Position numbers and translations under genes: made by a program
The notes under the pieces: model-generated
Seen by the model: only the letters and a program-made list of their open reading frames with translations
Told to the model about the DNA's origin: nothing
The model's database searches: none
Origin: Variovorax sp. PBL-H6
GTDB taxonomy: Bacteria > Pseudomonadota > Gammaproteobacteria > Burkholderiales > Burkholderiaceae_C
NCBI RefSeq assembly: GCF_901827155.1
Contig: NZ_LR594659.1
Coordinates: 5,738,501-5,802,500 of the forward strand
DNA length: 64,000 nucleotides
Direction of reading: 5' to 3'
In this document: one piece after another, positions 32,348-41,708 of the stretch
Position numbering within the stretch: position 1 is the first letter of the stretch
How the letters are laid out: each line of letters opens with the position of its first letter

Positions 32348-34642
32348 ACAGCGGCTGGACCCGCCACCAGGCGGGCAGCAGCGCGCGGATGTCCTCGCGC
32401 GCGAAGCGGTCGTCCAGCAGGTAGAGCACGCCCGCGTCCTGCTCGGTGCGGATGACGCGCCCGGCCGCCTGCACCACCTTCTGGAGCCCCGGATAGACGT
32501 AGGTGTAGGCGTAGCCCTCGCCGAACAGGGCCTGCATGCGTTCTCGCATGCGCTCGTTGGCGGGGTTGTGCTGCGGCAGGCCCAGGCTGGCGACGAAGGC
32601 CCCGACCAGCCGGTCGCCGGGCAGATCGATGCCCTCGCCGAAGGCACCGCCCAGCACCGCGAAACCCACCCCCGCCCGCCGGACGCGAAGCGCGCGAGGA
32701 AGGCTTCGCGCTCGGCTTCGCGCATGCCGCGGGCCTGCGCCCAGGCCGGCACCTCGGGATGGCGCGAGGCCAGGGCATCGAACGCGCTGGACAGGTAATC
32801 GAAGCTGCTGAAGAACGCCAGGTAGTTGCCCGGCTGCTGCGTGTACTGCGCGGCGATGAGGCCGACCAGGCGTTGCAGCGAAGCGGCACGGTCGCGAAAG
32901 CGGGTCGAGACATCCATCGCGATGCGCACCGTCAGTTGCTCGCTGCGAAAGGGCGAGCCCACATCGAGCGTGGCGGTGTTGTCGGGCAAGCCGAGCATGT
33001 CGCGGTAGAACGAGAAGGGCGCCAGCGTTCCGGAGAAGCAGGTGCTGCTGAGGCTGCCGGCGAAGCGCCCTCGCAGGAAAGGCGCGGGCACCAGGTTGCG
33101 AATGGCCAGCGCCTCGCCGCCCTCGCTTTCTTCCAGCGTGGACTCGAAGACCGAGTGCTCGCCGAATGAATCGGCCAGCCGCGCGAACTGCAGCAGATCG
33201 AAGAAGCACTGCTGCAGTGCGCCCTGCGCCTCGTGGGGCTGGGCCGCGAAGTGGTCCCCGAGCGCGACCACCGTCTCCTGCAGCGCACGCGCGAAGGCCG
33301 ACGGGATGGTGTCCGAGGCCCGGTATGGCGCCACTTGCGTCTGCTGATGCCGACGCCACTCGCGCAGCAGCTTGCCCAGCGCCTTCCTGACGAGCGGCGG
33401 CGCCTGGCGGCGGACTGCACCCAGGCCCGTCGCATGGAGGCGGGCGCTGTACATGCCGCGCGCGCGATCCAGCAGGTTGTGCGCCTCGTCCACCAGCAAC
33501 GCAGTGCGCCAGCCTTCCTCCTGGCCCAGCGCCCACAGGAAGGCACTGGAATCGAAGTAGTAGTTGTAGTCGCCCACGATGGCATCGCACCAGCGCGCCA
33601 GCTCCTGCGCGAGGAAGTAGGGGCAGACCGCATGCGCCAGCGCGATGCGCCGCAACTCGGCGCGATCCAGCCAGGCGGTGCCCACGGCCTCGGCCCGCGC
33701 GGCCGGCAGGCGGTCGTAGAAGCCGCGCGCCAGCGGGCACGACTCGCCGTGGCAGCTCTTGTCCGGGTGCTCGCAGACCTTCTCGCGCGCCGCCAGCTCC
33801 AGCACGCGCAGCGGGCGGCCCGCGCCGCCTCGCAGCAGCCGCAGGCCCTCCAGCGCGATCGCGCGGCCCGAGGTCTTGGCCGTGAGAAAGACGAGCTTGT
33901 CGATACGCTGCCGGGCAGCGGCCTTGAGCAGCGGGAAGAGGGTGGCGACCGTCTTGCCGATGCCGGTGGGCGCCTGTGCCAGCAGGCAGCGCTCGGCGAC
34001 AGCGGCGCGGTAGACCGCTCGCGCCAGGTCGCGCTGGCCGGGCCTGAAGCCGGCATGCGGGAAAGGCAGCGCGTCCATGGCGGCATCGCGCGCGCCGCGG
34101 TGCGCGGCCTCCTGCTCGGCCCAGGCGAGGTAGCGACCGCACAGCGCCTCGAAGTGGGCGCGCAGCGCGTCGCGCGTCATCGTCTCGGCAAGTGCGTGCT
34201 CTTCGTCCGACCCCAGGTCCAGATACACCAGCGCGACCTCGAGGCTCTCCAGGCCGCGAGCCTCGCACAGCATCCACGCATAGCAGCGCGCCTGGGCCCA
34301 GTGCAGCGCCCGGTGGTTCGCGCGGATGGCCTCGAACTCACCGCGGAAGGTCTTGATCTCCTCCAGCCGCCGGCCTTGCGGGTCGTAGCCGTCGGCCCGG
34401 CCGCGCACCCGCAGGCGGCCGAAGCGTGCCGTGAGGCCGAGCTCGCTTTCGTACGCATCGCCGCGCCGCCCCTGCACCAGGCGATGGCCGGCAAGGCCTT
34501 CCTGCGCGCTGGGCACCGGCACGAAGCGCAGGTCCAGGTCACCAGCCCGCGCGGCGAAGGCGCACAGGGCCTTGACCGAGACGGCGAGTTCGGCGCCGGG
34601 AGCCGGCTCGTCAGCCGGCGAGGAGGAGGGATCGGTCGTCAT
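32304..34642 (-). pseudogene. XPD/DinG-type helicase with RecB-like nuclease domain, frameshifted
   Basis: Two frames together give a full-length protein. The N-terminal part is PD-(D/E)xK-like (GRADGYDPQ, LEEIKTFRGEFEA, WAQARCYAWML). Then come Walker A (APTGIGKTVA), a four-cysteine iron-sulfur region (KVCEHPDKSCHGESCPLARG), and a DEAH box (LLVDEAHNLLDRA). After FLARFASGGRG the frame is lost; motifs V and VI (VGFAVLGGAFGEGIDLPGD, QAAGRVIRTEQDAG) continue in the -1 frame to a stop at 32304. The break coincides with a 5-G run on the coding strand (32669-32673), consistent with loss of one G. It may be a true mutation or a base-calling error; as written the product lacks its second helicase domain. 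Confidence 0.85.
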
Positions 34643-34776
34643 GCAGCAATCTGGATGAATATACAGTCGCCCGCGCGCCGATCCGTCCTACAGCAGTCCT
34701 CGCGCAGCACGCACACGCCTCGCCCTCGCCGCTTCATAGCTTGGTAGTCCCCGAACAGGACGAGCAGGAGAGACCC

Positions 34777-34860
34777 ATGAAAGCATCCGACCTTCGCCCC
34801 CTCGCGCTCGTGACGGGCGCCTCCTCCGGCATCGGCCTCGAACGCGCGAAGCAGGCCTGA
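34777..34860 (+). pseudogene. N-terminal stump of a short-chain dehydrogenase gene
   Basis: A well-formed start with ribosome site CAGGAGAG reads MKASDLRPLALVTGASSGIG then LERAKQA and stops after 27 codons. TGASSGIG is the SDR nucleotide-binding motif, so this is the first beta-alpha unit of a dehydrogenase whose remainder is gone. The CinA-type gene starts 11 bases later. Probably the left edge of a deletion. Confidence 0.7.
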
Positions 34861-34871
34861 CGAGGCGCCCG

Positions 34872-35375
34872 ATGGACAACACGGACGGCAATGGCGCAGG
34901 CAAGGCCGCCGCGCAGTACCTGCACGAGCACGAGTTGGTGCTGGTGACGGCCGAATCCTGCACCGCGGGACTGATCGCCTCGCGCCTGGCGTCGGCGCCG
35001 GGCGCGGGGCGGGTGCTGGAGTCGGCCTTCGTGGTCTACGACCCGAAGGCCAAGCACCGCTACCTGGGCGTGAAGAACGCGACGCTGGAGCGCTTCAATC
35101 TCACCAGCGAACCGGTGGCGGTGGAGATGGCGCGCGGCGCCCTGTCGCAGAGCGACGCCAACCTGGCGATCGCCAACACCGGCGTAGCCGACGACACCGA
35201 CGCCGCGGTCCCGTCAGGCACGCAGTGCTTCGCCTGGGCCTTCCGCGATGGCAGCCGAACGCAGATCTTTACCGAAACCAAACGCTTCCCCGGCGAACGC
35301 AACGAGATCCGGGAAGCCGCCGCGGACTACGCGCTGGAGCGCATCGCCCACTACCACCGCCGCTTCAAGGCCTGA
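34872..35375 (+). CDS. CinA C-terminal domain protein (nicotinamide-nucleotide amidase type)
   Basis: 167-residue stand-alone form of the CinA C-terminal domain. Signature residues are present: VTAESCTAGLIASRLASAPG near the start, YDPKAKHRYLGV, and AIANTGVADDTDAAVPSGTQ in place of the common GIAGP-type loop. Relatives (PncC) hydrolyse nicotinamide mononucleotide to nicotinate mononucleotide in pyridine nucleotide recycling. The altered loop makes activity less certain. It follows the SDR stump and stands before the SDR gene at 35.5 kb. Confidence 0.85.
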   Translation: MDNTDGNGAGKAAAQYLHEHELVLVTAESCTAGLIASRLASAPGAGRVLESAFVVYDPKAKHRYLGVKNATLERFNLTSEPVAVEMARGALSQSDANLAIANTGVADDTDAAVPSGTQCFAWAFRDGSRTQIFTETKRFPGERNEIREAAADYALERIAHYHRRFKA

Positions 35376-35546
35376 CGCGGAGGCAACCAGCTCATCCGAA
35401 CGCGCGCTCGCAAGGGCCCGTCGCCTCCTTCCCGCGCGACTTCGTCGCGTCTGCGCGCGCGATGCGGCATCGGACGACATGGCGCGTCCGGTCGGCTGAC
35501 TACGGTGGATTTCCATTCCCCACCCTCAAACAGCAGGAGTCATTCC

Positions 35547-36522
<976 letters not shown>

Positions 36523-36548
<26 letters not shown>

Positions 36549-37677
36549 CGGCCCGGCGGCGGCCGGCCTTGCGCTGGCGCCGGGCCCAGTGCTCGGCCAG
36601 TACGTTGCCGAGCGTGAGCGCACCCAGCCACAGCATCTGTCGCAGCAGCGTGGCGCTCGCCCGGTCCACGCGGCGGTCGATCTCCTCCTGGGTGCGCGCC
36701 GTGAGGCCGATGGCGGAGTAGTCCGGCGCTGGTTCGGCGAGCGCCGGCTGCTGGTTCTTGCCATCGATGCAGTCCGTTCCCGCGTCCGCTTGCGCCGCCG
36801 CAGCCTTGGTGGCCTCTACCGCCTTCGTGCCCGCGGTCGACCCGTGCGCGTGGGCGTAGACCTTGGTGAACTCGGCACCGAGCAGGAAAATTTGTGCCGC
36901 GTAATACACCCACGCCACGAGCAGCACCAGCGAGCCAGCGGCAGCAAAAGACTCGTTGACGCCGCTCTTGCCGAGGTACAGACCGATGCCGAATTTGCCG
37001 AGCTCGAAGAGCAGGGCGGTCACGAAGGCGCCGATCCAGACGTCGCGCCACGCGATGGTCGCGGTCGGCATCAGTTTGAAGATCATCGCGAAGAGCAAGG
37101 TCATGATCGCGAGCGAGATCACGAGGTTGAGCACGTGCAGCAGCAGCTCCCAGCCCGGCAGCAATCCGCCGAACCAGGTGCCGAAGGCAGCCAACACCGC
37201 GCTCACGACCAGCGACACGATCAACAGGAAAGCCAGCCCGAGAATCAGGCCGAACGACAGGAGGCGAGCGCGCAACACCGCCCATACGCCGGAGGGCTTC
37301 TCGCGCTCCGGCACATGCCATATGCGGTCGAGCGCGCTCTGCAGTTCGGCGAACACCGTGGTGGCGCCGACCAGCAGCACGACCGCGCTGATCAGCCCTG
37401 CGATCAAGCCCTTGTCGGGCTCGCTCACGCTGCGCAGCATGGCCTCCACAGCAGTGGCCCCTTCGCGCCCGACTAGCCCGGAGATCTGCTCGACGATCTG
37501 CCCCTGCGCCGCCTCTCGTCCGAACAGTGCGCCCGCGATCGCGATCACGATCACCAGCAGCGGCGTGAGCGAAAAGATCGTGTAGTAGGAAATCGCGGCG
37601 CCCATGCTCGGCGCGTAGTCGTCGACCCAGGCGCTCACGGATTGGCGGCAGAGTTCGTAGAGGTGCTTGAGGTTCAT
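36523..37677 (-). CDS. YihY/BrkB family inner-membrane protein
   Basis: 384 residues with about six membrane helices of the YihY/virulence factor BrkB family. The N-terminal signature is intact (DDYAPSMGAAISYYTIFSLT PLL region), followed by FAELQSALDRIWHVPE and WVYYAAQIFLLGAEFTKVYA. The hydrophilic C-terminal tail of about 110 residues is longer than in many homologues. The family's function is unsettled; it was once called ribonuclease BN in error. ATG at 37677 starts the conserved region; longer readings add unlikely sequence. It overlaps the convergent SDR gene at the 3' end. Confidence 0.92.
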
Positions 37678-37908
37678 GGCGGCGTCTCGGGTCGTTGAGG
37701 CCAATGTCGTCCGCGGCGCTGCCGCGGCCGTGCGGCAAGTTTGCAAGATCGGGTAGGCGCGCGCCCATCCACGCGTCAGCGCTTCGGCTTCGCGCCGATG
37801 ATCCAGGCGAGCGCCACACGTGCAGTGGACAAGGCTCGGGCGCTCCGGTATCGAGAGCACCGAGACCAGCTGCCCGGTCTGCAGCCAGGGCTCGGTCAGG
37901 ATTGGCGC

Positions 37909-38928
37909 TCAGTCGCTTGCAGGCCTGTGCCGTCGCAGCGCCCACCAGCCCGCGAGCGCCACTGCGCCCAGTGCGCCTGCTGCGATGCCCACCGCCGCGG
38001 CGGACGGGTGGCTCGGTCTCGATGCCGTGAAGCCGCCGTCGATCGCATGCCCGCGCGAGGGGGTGAACAGGTTGCCGTCGGTCTGCGGCCTTGGCTCGGC
38101 GCGTTCCAGCGAGCGCTCGCTCACCCACCTCATCATCCGTCCCATCAGATGGGGCGCCATCGCATGGCCCCAGATGCCCAGCCGGGCCCCCACGCCGAGG
38201 TAGGTCGAAGCGCGTGGCCTGCGGCTGAGCGACAACAGGACCTCGGCCACGCGGCGCGGATCGACCAGGCCCGGAGGCGGGCTCAGCCGGTGGCCGCTGT
38301 AGTTCGCGCCGTGCGTGACCCCGGGCGTGTCGACGAAGGTGGGATAGACGTCGCACACATGCACCTGCGGCAGGTCCGTCAATTCGGCACGCAGCGCCTC
38401 CGAAAAGCCGCGCAGTCCGAACTTGCTGGCGCTGTAGGCCGCAGCATAGGGCGATGACACCCAGCCGCCCACGGAGATCATGTTGATCAGCGTGCCGCAG
38501 CCGCGGGCGCGAAAGTGCGGGAGCACCGCGTGGGCGCCGTGCATGTGCCCGAGCAAATTGGCCTCGACCACGCGGCGGTGCGCGTCGATGGGCGTCTGGT
38601 CGAACAGGCCGATGGCGCCCACCCCGACGTTGTTGATCCACACGTCGATCTGGCCGAAGCGCTCCAGGGCCGCGTCGGCCAGGCGCTTGACGGCCGCAGG
38701 GTCGGTGACGTCGGTGGGCTGGACCAGCACGCGCGCACCCGCCTCGCTGCACTCGGCGGCAACGACCTCGAGCGATTCGCGCTCACGCGCGGCGAGCACC
38801 AGGTCGGCACCTTCGCCGGCAAAGGCGAGTGCGGTAGCGCGCCCGATCCCGCTCGATGCGCCAGTGAGGACCACGACCTGGAAGAGCTGGTACGCGGAAG
38901 GGGAAGCGGAGGAAGCAGCGAAGGACAT
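37909..38928 (-). CDS. SDR family oxidoreductase with C-terminal membrane helix
   Basis: 339 residues. Classical SDR domain: TGASSGIGR, NNVG, MISVGG and catalytic YSASK. After the domain comes a Ser/Pro-rich linker and a C-terminal hydrophobic helix (AAAVGIAAGALGAVALAGWW) ending in basic residues, suggesting tail anchoring in the membrane. Such membrane-linked SDRs are common in soil bacteria, with unknown substrates. About 230 bases without a gene separate it from the YihY-type gene on the same strand. Confidence 0.9.
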   Translation of the reverse strand: MSFAASSASPSAYQLFQVVVLTGASSGIGRATALAFAGEGADLVLAARERESLEVVAAECSEAGARVLVQPTDVTDPAAVKRLADAALERFGQIDVWINNVGVGAIGLFDQTPIDAHRRVVEANLLGHMHGAHAVLPHFRARGCGTLINMISVGGWVSSPYAAAYSASKFGLRGFSEALRAELTDLPQVHVCDVYPTFVDTPGVTHGANYSGHRLSPPPGLVDPRRVAEVLLSLSRRPRASTYLGVGARLGIWGHAMAPHLMGRMMRWVSERSLERAEPRPQTDGNLFTPSRGHAIDGGFTASRPSHPSAAAVGIAAGALGAVALAGWWALRRHRPASD

Positions 38929-39080
38929 GGCAGGCTTCTCACAACAGATGAGTTGGACCGGTTATCTGGTCCGTCGGGAGGGCTCGACGTGGGAGCCGGC
39001 TCCGTCGCCATGTGGGCGATCGATGACAAGCATCGACCTGACCGAAAATCCCGCTTTCCGAGTCAAGCCCCACCTACACC

Positions 39081-39560
39081 ATGAAAATCCACAAAGACAC
39101 CGTCGTGACCCTGCGCTACAAGGTCGCCGACGCCACCACGAGCAAGCTGATCGAAGACAGCCGCGAGCCGATGGTCTATCTCCACGGCGGCTACGACAAC
39201 ACCTTTCCCAAGATCGAAGCTGCTCTCGAGGGCAAGGAAGCGGGCTTCCAGACCACGCTGCACCTGGTGCCCGGCGATGCCTTCGGCGAGCGCGACGAGT
39301 CGCTGCTGCGCACCATCTCGAAGTCGGACTTCCCGCCCGGCGTCAAGGTCGGGGGTCAGCTCGAGGGCCGCAACGACAAGGGCGAAGCGCAGGTCTTCAA
39401 CGTGGTGAAGATCAAGGGCCCGCAGGTGATCCTCGACGGCAATCACCCGCTCGCGGGCAAGTCACTCAAGTTCAGCCTGAGCGTGACCGGCGTACGCGCT
39501 GCGACGCAGGAAGAGATTGCGCATCGCCACGTGCATGGCGAGCACGGGCACCATCACTGA
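39081..39560 (+). CDS. FKBP-type peptidyl-prolyl isomerase, SlyD-like
   Basis: 159 residues. FKBP domain interrupted by an insert-in-flap chaperone domain as in SlyD: MVYLHGGYDN, FPKIEAALEGKEAG, then VPGDAFGERDESLL, DGNHPLAGKSLKFSLSV. The tail is His-rich (HRHVHGEHGHHH), fitting the nickel-binding tail of SlyD. Cytosolic. It would assist protein folding and possibly metal handling. The gene stands alone, divergent from the SDR gene across about 150 bases. Confidence 0.93.
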   Translation: MKIHKDTVVTLRYKVADATTSKLIEDSREPMVYLHGGYDNTFPKIEAALEGKEAGFQTTLHLVPGDAFGERDESLLRTISKSDFPPGVKVGGQLEGRNDKGEAQVFNVVKIKGPQVILDGNHPLAGKSLKFSLSVTGVRAATQEEIAHRHVHGEHGHHH

Positions 39561-39621
39561 GCGCGAACGCGGCTGTCCGTGCACTGGAGCCACAGATAGC
39601 GCATGGCGAGGATCGCGGCCA

Positions 39622-39849
39622 TCACGCTGCCTCCTCCGGCCAGTTCGCCGCCAGCAAGGCCTTCGTCCGGTCCTGCGGCCAGAGCTTGACGAGGTCCGTC
39701 AGGCGCTTGGCGTCGCTCGCGGGCGCTTCGGCGTTTGCGGGAGGGTCCGTCGCGATGCCGGTCTCCCAGGCTTCCGCCTGGGTGGGCTGCTTGTGCGAGG
39801 GCGGCACGATCGTCGGGTCGAAATCCGGGGGTGGCGTTGCGATTGGCAT
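39622..39849 (-). CDS. Small hydrophilic protein, 75 residues
   Basis: Starts MPIATPPPDFDPTIVPPSHK after an AAGGAG site; the C-terminal half (ASDAKRLTDLVKLWPQDRTK) is a likely helix. Pro-rich start, acidic middle, no membrane segment. Codon choice fits the host. No family recognised. Converges on slyD with about 60 bases between. Confidence 0.65.
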   Translation of the reverse strand: MPIATPPPDFDPTIVPPSHKQPTQAEAWETGIATDPPANAEAPASDAKRLTDLVKLWPQDRTKALLAANWPEEAA

Positions 39850-39949
39850 GTTGGATGACTCCTTGCTCCGTTGCAAGGTAGTCCCCGGTTGCGAGGCCCC
39901 TTTGTAGGAAGGCGCCGTGGGCACGGCGGGGCACCGTCCGGGCTTCGTG

Positions 39950-40177
39950 TCAGACCCACCAGCAGGCGGCGGCCAGCGCAACAGCCAGGGCGATCACGCT
40001 GGTGTTCTCGACGGCATGCCAGATCAGCTGGGGCACGTCGCCGCCGCCGGGCACGTTGCCGGCAGCCATGACGGCGAAGGTACAGACGCCCAGCGCGTAG
40101 TGCCCCAGCACGGCGAAAAAGGGAATGGCGAAGCGCCTCGCCAGGCTTGGCGCCGGACGCGGCGCTCGGGTCGACAT
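39950..40177 (-). CDS. Possible small two-helix membrane protein
   Basis: 75 residues from ATG 40177: a basic start, one hydrophobic helix (IPFFAVLGHYALGVCTFAVM), a short loop, and a second helix (VIALAVALAAACWW) at the very end. No clear ribosome site, and the frame is open further upstream with ATG options at 40210 and about 40279, so the start is uncertain. The membrane pattern is what supports it. No family recognised. Confidence 0.45.
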   Translation of the reverse strand: MSTRAPRPAPSLARRFAIPFFAVLGHYALGVCTFAVMAAGNVPGGGDVPQLIWHAVENTSVIALAVALAAACWWV

Positions 40178-40535
40178 GAGCAGTGGCAGCGGCAAGGGCT
40201 GGGTGCACATGGTGCGGGTGGGCACCCCTCCCTTCCCGTAACGGCGGTGCTGGTGGGGCTGCTGAAGCGGCTGCTGGTCCATGTTGTTCTGTTCGTGGAG
40301 GCGAGGCGCGCGAGGGTCTCTCTCGCCGCGGCGTGCGATGTCGAAGGGCTTCGAAGCCCATGCCGGGAATTGTGGTCCCGCTGCGCCGCCGCCCATTGAG
40401 CGAACAGGACGGCAATCGCGCTGCAGATCGTTGCGTTCGCGAGGCTACAGCGTCCTGCACCTGGGACTTCCAGCCAGCCGGGATCGCCCCATCTGCGATG
40501 AACCATGTCCGGTCATTTCGATCGGATCAGAACGT
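40178..40535. other. 358-bp gap, no gene seen
   Basis: Open frames exist on both strands but none has family features, a good ribosome site or a sensible composition; part could be the 5' end of the small membrane protein gene to the left. The right end holds the promoter region of the pirin gene. No terminator or repeat was recognised. Confidence 0.4.
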
Positions 40536-41633
40536 ATGTCTGTCGCACGAAAGAACATCATGAGCGCCGCCGGCCCCATCGTCCGTCTCGAAGCCCTCGG
40601 CTTCCCCTGGAAGACCATCGACCCGTTCCTGTTCTGCGCCTACCACGACGACGCCTACCCGCGCGCGAACGCGCAGATGGGTCCTGAAGCCTCGCTGGCC
40701 GGCCGCGATCTCGGCCAGGATTTCAGCCGCACGGATGGCTGGAGCATGTACCACGGCAACCCGGTGCCGGGCTTTCCGGGGCATCCGCATCGCGGCTTCG
40801 AGACGGTGACCATCGTGCGCAAGGGCCTCATCGATCATTCCGATTCGCTGGGTGCAAGCGCGCGCTTCGGTGGCGGGGATGTTCAATGGCTCACGGCCGG
40901 CCACGGCATCGTGCACGCGGAAATGTTCCCGCTGCTCGACCGGGCCCAGCCCAATCCGCTGGAGCTGTTCCAGATCTGGCTCAACCTGCCGGCGCGCAGC
41001 AAGTTGGCGCAGCCCCACTTCACGATGTTCTGGGCCGAGGACGTTCCGCGCTTCACCGCAATGGACGGCGAGGGCCGCTCGACCGAGGTGGCCAGCATCG
41101 CCGGGCGCCTCCCGCCCATCGAAGGGGAACCGGGCGCCGGCGGGCCGCTGGCACCACCGCCCGACTCGTGGGCCGCACAGCCCGACGCCGATGTCGCCAT
41201 CTGGACCCTGAAGATGGAGCCCCACGCCTGCTGGGTGCTGCCCGCAGCGACGGGCCAGGGCACGCGGCGCAGCCTGTACTTCTTCAAGGGCCGCTCGGTC
41301 AGCGTGGCGGGGCACAAGGTCGATCATCACGCCGCGATCGAGCTGCGCGCCGATGCGCGGGTGGAGCTCGTCAATGGCGACGAAGAGAGCGAGTTCCTGG
41401 TGTTGCAGGGCCGCCCGATCGGTGAACCAGTGGCGCAGTACGGTCCCTTCGTGATGAACACGCAGGCCGAAATAGCGCAAGCCATGGACGACTACCGCCG
41501 CACCCAGTTCGGCGGCTGGCCCTGGGCCGACATGGCGCCGGTGCATGGGCGCGATCCGGCGCGCTTTGCACGGCATCCGGACGGCAGCGAGGAACGGCCC
41601 GAGCTGCCGGTGGGCGTGCTCGCCCGCGGCTGA
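40536..41633 (+). CDS. Pirin family protein
   Basis: 365 residues from ATG 40536; a second ATG at 40560 would give 357. Bicupin protein with the pirin metal site intact: His83 and His85 in PGHPHRGFET, His127 and Glu129 in GHGIVHAEM. Bacterial pirins have been reported as quercetinase-like dioxygenases and as regulators of pyruvate dehydrogenase; which applies here is unknown. It is larger than the usual 230-300 residues, with an extra segment near residues 190-230 rich in Gly, Pro and Ala. No operon partner. Confidence 0.88.
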   Translation: MSVARKNIMSAAGPIVRLEALGFPWKTIDPFLFCAYHDDAYPRANAQMGPEASLAGRDLGQDFSRTDGWSMYHGNPVPGFPGHPHRGFETVTIVRKGLIDHSDSLGASARFGGGDVQWLTAGHGIVHAEMFPLLDRAQPNPLELFQIWLNLPARSKLAQPHFTMFWAEDVPRFTAMDGEGRSTEVASIAGRLPPIEGEPGAGGPLAPPPDSWAAQPDADVAIWTLKMEPHACWVLPAATGQGTRRSLYFFKGRSVSVAGHKVDHHAAIELRADARVELVNGDEESEFLVLQGRPIGEPVAQYGPFVMNTQAEIAQAMDDYRRTQFGGWPWADMAPVHGRDPARFARHPDGSEERPELPVGVLARG

Positions 41634-41708
41634 ACACGCACTCCTTTGTGGCTGACGCAACTCTCTCTCAGGCAGTCGGATTCGCGCTGAAAGAGACGTT
41701 TTGCTGAT

